DNA of 64,000 bases from Geoalkalibacter sp. (GCF_030605225.1 NZ_JAUWAV010000018.1:1-64000); one strand, 5' to 3'; positions 1 through 9,110 are shown, numbered from the stretch's first letter. The notes: generated from the sequence alone by a model not told the origin. Made by a program: numbers and translations.

Positions 1-553
1 CGAAGCCATCGCCTCGCGCCTGTGCGTGCAGTCGGCTTACGGCCCGGGCCTCTGGGCGATCACCGAGATCTTCGGCAACCTGCGCCAGTCGGCCGCCAAC
101 CGCAACAACGACAAGGCCATCGAGCAGATGGTGTGGGCCGAAATGGCCGCCGCCTACAGCTTCAACAGCGCGGGTCTGGGCATCGTGCACAGCATGGCCC
201 ACGCCATGGGCGGCCTCTATGATTCGCCCCACGGCCTGTGCAACGCCATCGCCCTGGTCGATGTGTGCCGCCTCAACCTGCCCGCCTGCCCCGAGCGCTT
301 CGCCATGATGGCGCGCGCCGCCGGCATCGACACCCGCGGCCTCTCCGACATCAAGGCCGGTGAGCTGTTCATCGACATGATCCAGGAGCTCAAGGACGAT
401 CTGGGCATCACCACCAAGTTCGGCGATCTCGGCCTCAAGGAAAAAGACCTCGACGGCCTGGCCAAGTTCGCCGCCGCGGACATCTGCTCCGAGGGCAACC
501 CGGTCGACATCGGTTTCGACAATATGCGCGCCGTTTTCAAAGGCTGCATGTAA
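1..553 (+). CDS. Iron-containing alcohol dehydrogenase, C-terminal part (5' end outside window)
   Basis: The open frame enters from the left edge (codons in phase with base 2) and stops at 551-553, so about 183 C-terminal residues are present. The visible segment holds the group III iron-dependent alcohol dehydrogenase signature: HSMAH followed by GGLYDSPHG, which supplies the histidine ligands of the catalytic metal. Family members reduce aldehydes or oxidise primary alcohols with NAD(P). The N-terminal Rossmann half is not visible. A strong hairpin follows, so this gene probably ends its transcription unit. An alcohol dehydrogenase fits the alcohol/aldehyde theme of the mycofactocin-AOR locus 23 kb away, but that link is inference. 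Confidence 0.9.
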   Translation, partial: EAIASRLCVQSAYGPGLWAITEIFGNLRQSAANRNNDKAIEQMVWAEMAAAYSFNSAGLGIVHSMAHAMGGLYDSPHGLCNAIALVDVCRLNLPACPERFAMMARAAGIDTRGLSDIKAGELFIDMIQELKDDLGITTKFGDLGLKEKDLDGLAKFAAADICSEGNPVDIGFDNMRAVFKGCM

Positions 554-588
554 ATTGCAAGACCGACAAGTAGGCAGGTAACGCAAAA

Positions 589-629
589 GCCGCTGGGTCC
601 GGGGAGATCTCCTCGCCGGATCCAGCGGC
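589..629 (+). terminator. Strong hairpin after the alcohol dehydrogenase
   Basis: Fourteen paired positions (589-602 with 616-629, one G-T wobble) enclose a 13-base loop. The hairpin lies 36 bases after the alcohol dehydrogenase stop. There is no clean T-run behind it, so it may be a Rho-assisted terminator or a 3'-end stabiliser. Confidence 0.6.
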
Positions 630-749
630 GCTCTTGCTTCAATATCCGAGAGGGTCAGGGATATACCGCACCCAGGGGATACGCCGCCCAAGCAAGGCGC
701 CCCCGCTCGAAGGAAGGTTTATGTCTCTCCTACATTTCCGAGGTCACGC

Positions 750-1652
750 ATGATCAGCGAACGAGAGGTCAGCAACGCCCTGCGCACCGGCGGCTACATC
801 GCCGACGAAGCCATCGCCACCGCTGTTTTTCTTGCCCTGCGCATGGAAAAACCGATCCTCATCGAGGGGCCGCCCGGCGTCGGCAAGACCGGTCTGGCGA
901 AAACCCTGTCCCAGGTGATGGATTTCCCTCTGGTGCGCCTGCAATGCTATGAAGGCATCGACGAAGGCAAGGCCCTCTACGACTGGGAATACGGCAAGCA
1001 GCTGCTCTATACGCAGATGTTGCGCACCCAGCTCGACAACCGTTTGTCCGAGGCCACGGATCTGCGCGACGCCATCGAACAGCTCGCCGCCGAGGAAAGC
1101 CTGTTCTTCTCGCGCAACTTTCTCGTGCAGCGCCCGGTCCTGCGCAGCTTTCTCTCGGAAAAGCGCTCGGTGCTGCTGATCGATGAAATCGACCGCTCCG
1201 ATGATGAATTTGAAGCCCTTCTGCTCGAATGCCTGAGCGATTTCCAGGTGTCCATCCCGGAACTCGGGGTCATCGAAGCCCGGCAAAAGCCCCTGGCGAT
1301 TCTCACCAGCAACGGCACGCGCATGATTTCCGACGCCCTGCGGCGGCGCTGCCTGTACCTCTACATCGACTACCCCGAGTTGGAGCGCGAAGTGCAGATC
1401 GTGCGCGCGCGCTTTCCCGACATCTGCGAGGAACTGGCGCGCCAGATGGTGGGCTTTCTGCGCAAGGCGCGCGAGCTCAACCTGCGCAAGCCGCCCAGCG
1501 TCTCGGAAACCCTCGACTGGGCCGAGGTGCTCTCCATCCTGCATGTGAGCAAACTGACTCCCGAGGTGGTGGCCAATACGGTGGGCGTCATTTCCAAGCA
1601 CCAGGCCGACCTGCAACGGGTCGCCGAACTGGCCGTCGCCGAGTTGGGCTGA
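750..1652 (+). CDS. MoxR-family AAA+ ATPase
   Basis: A 300-residue AAA+ ATPase of the MoxR branch. The Walker A motif GPPGVGKT lies at residues 40-47 and the Walker B LLIDEID at 142-148, followed by a sensor-like LTSNGTR. MoxR proteins act with von Willebrand factor A partners as chaperones that insert metal cofactors or activate enzymes. The next gene, 2 bases downstream, is exactly such a partner, so the two form an operon. The client is unknown; the upstream alcohol dehydrogenase or other metalloenzymes are candidates by position only. The ATG at 750 is the first plausible start and gives normal family length. Confidence 0.92.
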   Translation: MISEREVSNALRTGGYIADEAIATAVFLALRMEKPILIEGPPGVGKTGLAKTLSQVMDFPLVRLQCYEGIDEGKALYDWEYGKQLLYTQMLRTQLDNRLSEATDLRDAIEQLAAEESLFFSRNFLVQRPVLRSFLSEKRSVLLIDEIDRSDDEFEALLLECLSDFQVSIPELGVIEARQKPLAILTSNGTRMISDALRRRCLYLYIDYPELEREVQIVRARFPDICEELARQMVGFLRKARELNLRKPPSVSETLDWAEVLSILHVSKLTPEVVANTVGVISKHQADLQRVAELAVAELG

Positions 1653-1654
1653 GC

Positions 1655-3043
1655 ATGGAAACCATCATCGCCCGCTTCGTCGCCGAACTGCGCAAGGAGG
1701 GACTGCGCGTCTCTCCCGGCGAGAGTCTCGACGCGGTGTGCGCCCTGGGTCACGGCGGCCTCGAGGGCCGCGCTTCGGTGCGCAGCCTGCTGCACCTGAC
1801 CCTGGTGAAGAACGTGCACGACTTACCGCTCTTCGAGCGGGTGTTCGAGCGTTTTTTCCGCAGCGGCCCGGACGGCACGGGCCTGGATCCCGCCGATCTG
1901 CTGCAGGAGGCCATTTACAGCATGGAGGCCGAGGAACTGCTCGGCACCAACCCGGAGATGATCAACGAGAACATGACCCTGGCCGGGGTCGATGCGGGCC
2001 TGAGCCCCGAGGATCTCAAGGATCTGCTCGGCCTCAAGGAAATCGACCTCGATCAGCTCGACGGTTCCGAAATGGAGATCCGCCTCAAGGATTACCAGGG
2101 CGCCATGCAGGCCCCGCGCCCCTCCATGCGCATGCCGCAGAATCCGGTCACCATGGCCTTCAAGCATCCCGAGGGTCAAAAGCGCTCCCTGACCTTCTCC
2201 CAGGATGAGCTCGACGCCATGCAGGATGCGGTGTCGCGCATGCTGCTGCGCCTGAAGAAGGACATCCGGCGCGTGCAGAACATGGAGAACCGCGGCAAGA
2301 TCCACGTCATCCGCACCATCCAGAAGAATTACCGCAACGGCATGGTTCCGTTCCATCTGGTGCTGCGCCGCCGGCGCAAGCAGAAGCCGCGTCTGGTGGT
2401 GCTGTGCGACGTGAGCTTCTCCGTGAGTCACGCCTCCCAGTTCATGCTGCTGCTGCTGCACACCCTGCACAACCGCCTGATGGACGTGCGCAGCTTCATC
2501 TTCAACGCCGAGTTGGCCGAAATCACCGAGATGCTGGTCAACGCCCCCATCAACGCCATGATGGAGGCCATCGACAGCGGCAAGATCGTCAACCTCGACG
2601 ACAACAGCGATTACGGCAAGGTGCTCGAAACTTTCAAGGACAAGTTTCTCGAGAACCTGCGCGGGCGCCCGGCGGTGATTTTTCTCGGTGATGCGCGCAA
2701 CAACTACAACAAGCCCAACGACTGGGTGCTCGAGCAGTTGCGCGAAAAAGCCGGCTACATGATGTGGCTCACGCCGGAGGATCGCGAGTTGTGGAAGCGC
2801 GGCGACTGCATCATCGAGACCTACGGCACCTGGTGCGACAAGGTCGAGGTGGTGAAAAACGTCGCGGAACTCAATCAGGTGGTGGAGGATCTGTTCCGCA
2901 ACATCTACCTGGAGGACGAGCACCGCGCCATGCGCTCCATCAAAAAAGCCGAGGAAGAAGAACCCTACGATTATCGCACCTACTACACCAGGGGCGGCGG
3001 CGGGACACCGAGCCTTGACGGCGCGGGCCGCAGTCACTGGTAG
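1655..3043 (+). CDS. VWA-domain (CoxE-like) protein, MoxR partner
   Basis: A 462-residue protein. The C-terminal half is a von Willebrand factor A domain with the metal-ion-dependent adhesion site DVSFS at residues 252-256. The N-terminal half is helical and charged, and the tail is rich in Glu and Gly. The ATG at 1655 lies 2 bases after the MoxR stop, which fixes the start; the frame is open further upstream but overlaps moxR. In characterised pairs such as CoxD/CoxE, the ATPase and VWA protein together mature a metalloenzyme. The same role is inferred here. The MIDAS has Phe where many homologues have Gly, which is tolerated in the CoxE group. Confidence 0.88.
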   Translation: METIIARFVAELRKEGLRVSPGESLDAVCALGHGGLEGRASVRSLLHLTLVKNVHDLPLFERVFERFFRSGPDGTGLDPADLLQEAIYSMEAEELLGTNPEMINENMTLAGVDAGLSPEDLKDLLGLKEIDLDQLDGSEMEIRLKDYQGAMQAPRPSMRMPQNPVTMAFKHPEGQKRSLTFSQDELDAMQDAVSRMLLRLKKDIRRVQNMENRGKIHVIRTIQKNYRNGMVPFHLVLRRRRKQKPRLVVLCDVSFSVSHASQFMLLLLHTLHNRLMDVRSFIFNAELAEITEMLVNAPINAMMEAIDSGKIVNLDDNSDYGKVLETFKDKFLENLRGRPAVIFLGDARNNYNKPNDWVLEQLREKAGYMMWLTPEDRELWKRGDCIIETYGTWCDKVEVVKNVAELNQVVEDLFRNIYLEDEHRAMRSIKKAEEEEPYDYRTYYTRGGGGTPSLDGAGRSHW

Positions 3044-3094
3044 GTTCGCGGCAACGCTTCGGACCGGGCGCCTTGGCGCGGGAGACGAAACCGG

Positions 3095-4216
3095 GTGATC
3101 GCCAGACTTTTCTACAACGGCCTGCACTTTCGCAGGCTGCGGCGCGACGGCAAGCCCCATCGGCTCCAGTCCCTGAGCCTGGAGGTCACCCACCGCTGCA
3201 TCTGCCGCTGCGACATGTGCAACATCTGGAAAATCCCCGCCCAGGTCGCGGATCTGGAATTGGCCCTCTGGCTTGAGGTGCTGCGCTCTCCAACCCTGCG
3301 CCATCTCAGGGAACTCGACATCACCGGCGGCGAACCCTTCCTGCGTGCCGATCTGGGCGAACTGCTCCAGCGGATCGCCCGGCTCAAGCCCATTCATTTC
3401 CCTGAGTTGCGCACCCTCTCCATCACCACCAACGCCCTGCTCACCGAGAAGGTGCTCGATACGGTCCGGGCGAGCATCGGATCTCTGGGCGAGCAGGGCG
3501 TGGAGATGGTTCTGGCTTGCGGCGTGGATGCCGTGGGCAGACTGCATGACCGCATCCGCAACACGCCCGGCGCCTGGGAGCGGTTTACGCAAACCCTCCC
3601 TGGGCTCAAAGACATCCGCGCGCAGCACGCCAACCTGATTCTTGGGCTGAAAACCACCATCGTGCCCCTGAATGTTCAAGAATTGCCGCGCCTAGCCGAC
3701 TTCGCCGAGGAGCATGGTCTCTTTACCATCATCTCACCGTGCATCCTCACGCCCAACCGCTTTGCCAACCTCGACAAGGTGAAAGACCTGCGCTTCAGCG
3801 CCGCCGATCGCCAGAAGATGCTGGATTTCTACGAAAGCCCGCGCTTTGCCTGGAGCGGTCACCGCGAAGCCATGCTCGGCTATTTGAGAACAGGAAAGAT
3901 CGCTAAACCCTGCACGGCAGGCTACAATACTCTTTTCGTGCGGCATAACGGCGAAGTTTTCCCCTGTCCGGTGCTCGCGCAGCCCCTGGGCAATGTTCAG
4001 ACCCAGTCCCTCGACAGCCTCTATCGCGGCGCGGCGGCGGATGATTTCCGCAAAAAGGTCGGGACCTTCGCCGAGTGCCGCCAGTGCACGGAACCGGGCA
4101 TGGAGCGCATCGCCTGGCCCCTGGAGGGGTTCACGCTGCTGGGGTTTCTGGCCGAAAGGGGCCTCAAGGATTTTCGGCGCCTGGTCTGTCACATGGGACT
4201 CGACAAATACCTTTAG
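3095..4216 (+). CDS. Radical SAM protein with C-terminal SPASM-like cysteines
   Basis: A 373-residue radical SAM enzyme. The [4Fe-4S] cysteines C35, C39 and C42 form CxxxCxxC, and the SAM-contact segment ITGGEPF follows. A second cysteine group near the C-terminus (CTAGYNTLF, FPCPV, CRQCTEPG) looks like a SPASM or twitch auxiliary cluster. The start is the GTG at 3095. The gene lies 51 bases after the VWA gene and 57 before glycerol dehydrogenase, so a shared transcript is possible. The substrate cannot be assigned: no precursor peptide gene is visible beside it, and SPASM proteins also include sulfatase-maturase and Fe-S-dependent modifiers. Confidence 0.85.
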   Translation: MIARLFYNGLHFRRLRRDGKPHRLQSLSLEVTHRCICRCDMCNIWKIPAQVADLELALWLEVLRSPTLRHLRELDITGGEPFLRADLGELLQRIARLKPIHFPELRTLSITTNALLTEKVLDTVRASIGSLGEQGVEMVLACGVDAVGRLHDRIRNTPGAWERFTQTLPGLKDIRAQHANLILGLKTTIVPLNVQELPRLADFAEEHGLFTIISPCILTPNRFANLDKVKDLRFSAADRQKMLDFYESPRFAWSGHREAMLGYLRTGKIAKPCTAGYNTLFVRHNGEVFPCPVLAQPLGNVQTQSLDSLYRGAAADDFRKKVGTFAECRQCTEPGMERIAWPLEGFTLLGFLAERGLKDFRRLVCHMGLDKYL

Positions 4217-4273
4217 GCCCGGCGTCTCGCCCGCCCGCCCCGACCGTCACTGCTCACCACAAGGAGCCACGCC

Positions 4274-5386
4274 ATGAGCCGCATTCTGCTATCGCCAAGT
4301 CGCTACATCCAGGGCGCCGGCGCCATCCGGGAAATCGGCCGGCACGCTGCCCTGCTCGGAGATCGTGCACTGGTCATCGGCGGCAAGACCGCCTTGAGTC
4401 TCTGCGGCGCCGACATCGAGGCGAGCCTTGGACAAAAGGGCATCGGCTGCCGGCACGAACTGTTCGGCGGGGTCTCCTCGCACCGGGAAATCAACCGCCT
4501 GGCCGAACTGTCCCGGGCTCAAGGGGCCAACATCATCATCGCCCTGGGCGGCGGCGCCTCCATCGACGCGGGCAAGGCCGTCTCCCACGAGTTGAACCTG
4601 CCGGTCATCGTCGTTCCCACCACCGCCGCCACCGATGCGCCCTGTTCGGCGCTGTCCGTGGTCTACACCGACCAAGGGGTGTTCGAGAGCTATCTTTATC
4701 TGCGCCGAAACCCGGATTGCGTCTTGGTGGATACGGCCATCATCGCCGCCTCGCCGGCCCGATTTCTGGTTGCGGGCATGGGCGATGCGGTCGCCGGTTT
4801 CTGGGAATCGGGCACCTGCGCGCGCAGCGGCAAGCCCAACGCCTTTTCCGGGGGACAAACCCCCACATTGGCCGTTCTCGCCCTGTCGCGTCTCTGTTAT
4901 GAAACGCTTCTGGAATCCGGTCTTCAGGCCAAGCTGGCGGTGGAGAGAAAAAGCGTCACCCCCGCCGTGGAGGCCATCGTCGAGGCCAATACCCTGCTCA
5001 GCGGCCTGAGTTCGGAAAATGGCGGCCATGCCGCGGCCCATTCCATCCACAACGGCCTGACCACGCTGCCCGCGACCAAGGAGATGCTGCATGGCGAAAA
5101 AGTCGCCTTCGGCTTGCTCGCCCAACTCGTGCTGGAGGGCCGCCCCCTCAGGGATATCCGGGAAGTGCAGACCTTCTGCGCCGGCGTCGGCTTGCCGATC
5201 TGCCTTGAAGATCTCAATCTGGCCCACGCCGGCCCCGATGACATCCGAAAAGTTGCCCAGGCAACGGTGGCCGAGGGGGAAACGATCCACGCCACCTGGT
5301 TTCCCGTGACGAGCGCCATGGTCGAGGCCGCCATCTGGGGCGCCGATGCCCTGGGGCCGGATTACAAAAAGAACTGCCCGCGTTGA
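4274..5386 (+). CDS. gldA: Glycerol dehydrogenase (GldA type)
   Basis: A 370-residue member of the metal-dependent polyol dehydrogenase fold, the usual length for GldA. It has the nucleotide-binding loop GGGASIDAGK, and the three expected zinc ligands fall at D171 (GMGDAVAGFWE), H256 (AAAHSIHNG) and H273 (MLHGEKVAFG). The expected reaction is NAD-dependent oxidation of glycerol to dihydroxyacetone. Glycerol-1-phosphate dehydrogenase is a related alternative, but the motif spacing favours GldA. A good ribosome site (aaggag) precedes the ATG at 4274. No dihydroxyacetone kinase is visible nearby, so the physiological substrate may be another small polyol or ketone. Confidence 0.85.
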   Translation: MSRILLSPSRYIQGAGAIREIGRHAALLGDRALVIGGKTALSLCGADIEASLGQKGIGCRHELFGGVSSHREINRLAELSRAQGANIIIALGGGASIDAGKAVSHELNLPVIVVPTTAATDAPCSALSVVYTDQGVFESYLYLRRNPDCVLVDTAIIAASPARFLVAGMGDAVAGFWESGTCARSGKPNAFSGGQTPTLAVLALSRLCYETLLESGLQAKLAVERKSVTPAVEAIVEANTLLSGLSSENGGHAAAHSIHNGLTTLPATKEMLHGEKVAFGLLAQLVLEGRPLRDIREVQTFCAGVGLPICLEDLNLAHAGPDDIRKVAQATVAEGETIHATWFPVTSAMVEAAIWGADALGPDYKKNCPR

Positions 5387-5411
5387 CCGCGGTTAATTTG
5401 AGGATGACCTT

Positions 5412-7328
5412 TTGAAAAATCAGGCGACAGTTTCCAGTGAAGCGGCCGAACTGGCGGAGGAAATCCAGAAATTGCGCGACCGCGTGGCGCAACTCGAGGC
5501 AGAGCGCGACCATTTCGCTCGGCTCTACGATGGCGCCCCGGTGGGCTATTTCACCATGGACCCTGACGGAGTGATCCGCTCGGCCAACTCCATGGGGGCC
5601 GCTTTTTTCAGCAACGACGGCAAGACGCTGGTCGGCCAGAACTTCGCGCGGTTTGTCGCCGACGACGCCTGCTTGACCCTCGCCGAATTTCTGCGCCGGG
5701 TCTTTGCCGGACCCGGCAAGCAGACCTGCCGCCTGCGTCTGGCCCAATCCACGCCCCGGCCCCTTTATGTGCGCATCGAGGCCCTGGCCAACCCAAACAA
5801 TGACGAATGTCTCGCCGTGCTCATCGACATCAGCGAGAAACAGCGGGCCGAGCAGGCTCTGGCCGAGAGCGAATACAACCTGGCCAAGGCCCAGGCCATG
5901 ACCCATGTGGGGTCGTGGAGCTTTGATCCTGCCAGCGGCGAAGTGCAGGCCTCGGCCGAACTGTTGCGCATCCTGCGCCTGCGACCCGAGGAAACCACCC
6001 AGGAAGCCTTTGCCCGCGTCGTGCATCCCGAGGATTACGCCAGCGTCATGGAACACTTGCGGCACGGCGTCGAATACGGCAAGACCTATGAAATCGAGCA
6101 TCGCCTGCTTTTCGAGGACGACATCGTGCGCTGGGTCTACTCCATCGTCGAGCCCGCCCTCAACAGCGCCGGAAAGGTGGTCAAGCTCTACGGCACCACC
6201 CAGGACATCACCCAGCGCAAGCAGGCCGAGGTCGATCTGCGCAACAAGACCAACGAACTGCAGACCATCTTCGATTCCATCGGCGACGGCATCACGGTGT
6301 ACGATCAGAACGCCCAGGTGCAGCACCACAACGCCATCAGCCCGCGCCTCTTTCCCGAGGAGACCCTGCAGGGACGATCCTGCCGCGAGCTCTTTCACCC
6401 CGGCGCGCTCCTTGCCCCCGAGGAATGCCCCGTCGAAAGAGCTCTCCGGGGCGAGCGGGTCGACACCTCCCTGGCCTGGGCCCGCGAAGGGCGGCCCACG
6501 CGCTACCTGGACATCACCGCCACCCCCATCCGCGACGCCCAAGGCGAAAAAAACCGCGCCCTGGTGTTCTTTCGCGACGTGTCGGAAAAGCGCCTGCAGG
6601 AGCTGCACCTGATCCAGACGGAAAAAATGTCGAGCATCGGCGTGCTGGCCACGGGCATCGCCCATGAGATCAACAATCCCCTCACCTCCGTGGCCGGCTG
6701 CGCCGAGGCGCTGCTGCGGCGCTTTCGCGACGAGCCCGAGCTCAAGCACGACGGACGACTCGATGTCTTCCCCCATTACCTGGAGGTCATCGTGCGCGAA
6801 TCCTATCGCTGCAAGGGCATCATCGACCACCTGCTGAGCTTCAGCCGCACCTCCGACGGCAACGCCGTGCGGGTCGACATCAACCTGGTGCTGCTGGAGA
6901 TTCTCGAACTGCTGCGCTACCAGTCGAGCTTTCGCAAGATCCGCATCCTCACCGATCTGCAAACCGATCTGCCGCGCGTCAGCGGCGACCCCTCGGGACT
7001 GCGCCAGGTGTTCATGAACCTGCTGGTCAACGCCTGCCAGGCCATCGAGGAACAGGGCGTGGTGGACGTCCGCACGGCCAGGGCCGATGCCGAGAACATC
7101 CGCGTGGTCATCCGCGATACGGGCTGCGGCGTGGCGCAGCCGATTCTCGATCGCATCTGGGAGCCCTTCTTCACCACCAAGGAGGTCGGCCAGGGCGTCG
7201 GCCTGGGGCTGGCGCTGACCTACAACATCGTCAAGCGGCACGGGGGCGAGATCCACCTGGAAAGTCGGGTCGGCGAGGGCTCGCAGTTCAGCGTGCTGCT
7301 GCCCGTGTGGCGGGAGGAACCGCGATGA
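5412..7328 (+). CDS. PAS-domain sensor histidine kinase
   Basis: A 638-residue, apparently cytoplasmic histidine kinase. It begins with a short coiled coil (residues 8-40), then three PAS-type domains at roughly 40-150, 160-280 and 285-400. The phospho-acceptor is H418 in the box AHEINNPL, followed by a catalytic ATPase domain with DTGCGV and GVGLGLALT. The start is a TTG at 5412 with a gagga ribosome site; there is no in-frame ATG until the first PAS domain. Its stop overlaps the next start (ATGA). No response regulator is adjacent, so it is an orphan kinase. The signal is probably soluble (redox, ligand or metabolite). Confidence 0.88.
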   Translation: MKNQATVSSEAAELAEEIQKLRDRVAQLEAERDHFARLYDGAPVGYFTMDPDGVIRSANSMGAAFFSNDGKTLVGQNFARFVADDACLTLAEFLRRVFAGPGKQTCRLRLAQSTPRPLYVRIEALANPNNDECLAVLIDISEKQRAEQALAESEYNLAKAQAMTHVGSWSFDPASGEVQASAELLRILRLRPEETTQEAFARVVHPEDYASVMEHLRHGVEYGKTYEIEHRLLFEDDIVRWVYSIVEPALNSAGKVVKLYGTTQDITQRKQAEVDLRNKTNELQTIFDSIGDGITVYDQNAQVQHHNAISPRLFPEETLQGRSCRELFHPGALLAPEECPVERALRGERVDTSLAWAREGRPTRYLDITATPIRDAQGEKNRALVFFRDVSEKRLQELHLIQTEKMSSIGVLATGIAHEINNPLTSVAGCAEALLRRFRDEPELKHDGRLDVFPHYLEVIVRESYRCKGIIDHLLSFSRTSDGNAVRVDINLVLLEILELLRYQSSFRKIRILTDLQTDLPRVSGDPSGLRQVFMNLLVNACQAIEEQGVVDVRTARADAENIRVVIRDTGCGVAQPILDRIWEPFFTTKEVGQGVGLGLALTYNIVKRHGGEIHLESRVGEGSQFSVLLPVWREEPR

Positions 7329-7693
7329 GCCTGGAGTATCTGGGCGAAAAGGTCTTTTTGGATGAGATCCGGGCCGCAGGCCGGATCTGGGTGCTGCGCG
7401 GCGCGCACAAGAACATCCATGCGGCGGAGATTGAGGACGGTTATTCCCTGCCGGTCTGGTCAAGCCAGGACAAGGCCGCGCAATTTCTGAAAATCGCGCG
7501 GCTCATCGGCCAGGCCTACGCGCCCGAAGCCGTGCCCCTCGAGGTTTTCATCCAGGCATGGCTGTCGGACCGGCGCATGGCGATCCGCGAATTGCAGCTC
7601 AACCCGGACGGCAAAACCTCGCGGGTGCTGATCGTCTCTCGCGAGGAGTTTTTGGCCGCGCAAGGCATGCAACCGCCCAGCAACTTGGTATGA
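7325..7693 (+). CDS. DUF2750-like small protein
   Basis: A 122-residue acidic-aromatic protein that resembles the DUF2750 family: an N-terminal VFLDEIRAAGRIWVL segment, a central LPVWSSQDKA block and a W-containing helix ending in a REEF motif. The ATG at 7325 overlaps the stop of the histidine kinase by four bases, indicating translational coupling. Function is unknown for the family. Coupling to a sensor kinase suggests co-expression, not necessarily a shared task. Recognition is moderate because the family is short and weakly conserved. Confidence 0.65.
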   Translation: MSLEYLGEKVFLDEIRAAGRIWVLRGAHKNIHAAEIEDGYSLPVWSSQDKAAQFLKIARLIGQAYAPEAVPLEVFIQAWLSDRRMAIRELQLNPDGKTSRVLIVSREEFLAAQGMQPPSNLV

Positions 7694-7764
7694 TTTGGAC
7701 AAGTACGCCCGCGCGACACCGACAGCGAGCGGCGTTGCGCGGTCCCCCGGCCAAGGAGGCACTC

Positions 7765-8013
7765 ATGGGCATGCTGTCGTGGATCATCATGGGGTTGATT
7801 GTCGGCGCGCTGGCGAAATTTCTCATGCCCGGCAGGGATCCGGGCGGTCTCATCATCACCATTCTGCTCGGCATCGCCGGCGCCTTCGTCGGCGGCTTTA
7901 TCGCCTCGGCCCTGGGGCTGGGCACGGTGACGGGCTTCAACCTGGGCAGCATCCTCATCGCCACCGGCGGCGCGATTCTGCTGCTGTTCTTTTATCGGCG
8001 CTTCAAGCGGTAA
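7765..8013 (+). CDS. GlsB/YeaQ/YmgE-family small membrane protein
   Basis: An 82-residue, very hydrophobic protein with three predicted membrane helices. It has the typical family pattern: an N-terminal MLSWIIMGLIVGALAK, a central PGRDPGG turn, glycine-rich helices and a basic FYRRFKR end. The family is induced by stress in many bacteria; its biochemical role is unclear despite the old name transglycosylase-associated protein. The start is the ATG at 7765, preceded by aaggagg. The longer upstream open frame lacks a ribosome site. Confidence 0.85.
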   Translation: MGMLSWIIMGLIVGALAKFLMPGRDPGGLIITILLGIAGAFVGGFIASALGLGTVTGFNLGSILIATGGAILLLFFYRRFKR

Positions 8014-8063
8014 GCACCGATCCTCCCCACCCAACGATGCGCAGGGACGACCCAGGAGGGCTC

Positions 8064-8708
8064 GTGATCATTCGACTGTTCATTTTGTTCGGCGTGCTCG
8101 CCGCGTTGGCGGGCTGTAGCTCGGCGTACTATGGCGCCATGGAAAAGATGGGCATCCACAAACGCGACATCCTGGTGGATCGCGTCAAGGCGGCGCGCGA
8201 CAGCCAGCAGGAAGCCAAGCAGCAGTTTTTGACGGCCATGGAGCAGTACAAGAGCGTCGTCCATTTCGAGGGCGGGGATCTGGAAAAAGCCTACAACCGT
8301 TTCAATGCCACGTTGCAGAAGAGCGAGGCCAAGGCGACCGAGGTACGCAATCGCATCAAGGCGGTGGAGGATGTTTCCGTCGCCCTGTTCAAGGAATGGC
8401 GCGAGGAAATCAAGCAGTATTCGAGCGACGAGTTGCGCCGGTCGAGCCAGCGCCAGTACGACACCACCCAGAAAAGATACACGGAACTCATCGCCGCCAT
8501 GAAACAGGCCGAGTCCAAGTTGGAGCCCGCGCTGGTGCCCCTGCGCGATCAGGTGCTGTTCATGAAGCACAACCTCAATGCCCGGGCCATCGCCGGCCTC
8601 AAAAACGAGGTGGTGGTGGTGCAAACCAACGTCGACGCCCTGGTGCGCACCATCGAGAGCTCCGTCGCCCAGGCCGACGCCTTCATCGCCACCTTACAGG
8701 CGGAGTAA
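8064..8708 (+). CDS. DUF2959-family coiled-coil lipoprotein
   Basis: A 214-residue lipoprotein. The N-terminus is a signal peptide with a lipobox (LAGC, Cys about residue 17), and the remainder is a long charged helical region typical of DUF2959, probably periplasmic and coiled-coil. The start is the GTG at 8064, seven bases after a ggaggg ribosome site. It follows the GlsB-like gene by 50 bases and probably shares its transcript. The family has no established function; envelope stress or structural roles are guesses. Confidence 0.8.
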   Translation: MIIRLFILFGVLAALAGCSSAYYGAMEKMGIHKRDILVDRVKAARDSQQEAKQQFLTAMEQYKSVVHFEGGDLEKAYNRFNATLQKSEAKATEVRNRIKAVEDVSVALFKEWREEIKQYSSDELRRSSQRQYDTTQKRYTELIAAMKQAESKLEPALVPLRDQVLFMKHNLNARAIAGLKNEVVVVQTNVDALVRTIESSVAQADAFIATLQAE

Positions 8709-8726
8709 GGATTCGCGAGGTCGCCT

Positions 8727-9110
8727 TCAGCGGCTCGGTTTTTTCGGGAAATAACGAACGTCGGGCAGGCGGGAGAAGTGTTCGTCCTGGGTCCAAACAA
8801 GAGCCTGATGTTGCCTGGCGGTGGCCAGGATGATACTGTCCGCCAAGGGCAACTGGAGTTCCATGCCCAGCCGGGCCGCTTCCAGGGCCGGCGCGGCGCC
8901 GAGTTCTACAACCCGCCCCTGCTGCATCAACGCCACGGCTTTCAAGGCCAGATCCTCGCCCCGTTGACGGCAGACCACCCTGAACACTTCATAAATGCTG
9001 ATCACCGGCACGATCAGCGAAGGCAGATCGCGCAGCGGCGCGGAAAAGTTTTCCGCATTGGGTCCGTCTGCGAGATATTCAAGCCACGCGGAAGAGTCGA
9101 CGACATTCAT
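8727..9110 (-). CDS. vapC: PIN-domain toxin VapC
   Basis: A 127-residue PIN-domain protein. The acidic catalytic residues are visible as VVDSSAWLEY at the N-terminus, an internal EVFR, LPLADSIILA near residue 95 and a final WTQDEHF. VapC toxins are ribonucleases that usually cleave tRNA or rRNA and are blocked by VapB. Its ATG overlaps the vapB stop by four bases (ATGA), the standard antitoxin-first arrangement. Length is normal for the family. The gene is convergent with the DUF2959 gene and ends 18 bases from it. Confidence 0.9.
   Translation of the reverse strand: MNVVDSSAWLEYLADGPNAENFSAPLRDLPSLIVPVISIYEVFRVVCRQRGEDLALKAVALMQQGRVVELGAAPALEAARLGMELQLPLADSIILATARQHQALVWTQDEHFSRLPDVRYFPKKPSR

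Noticed and set aside
5214-7463. 749-codon minus-strand frame opposite the PAS kinase
   Set aside because: It shadows the kinase frame and crosses several well-supported + strand genes.
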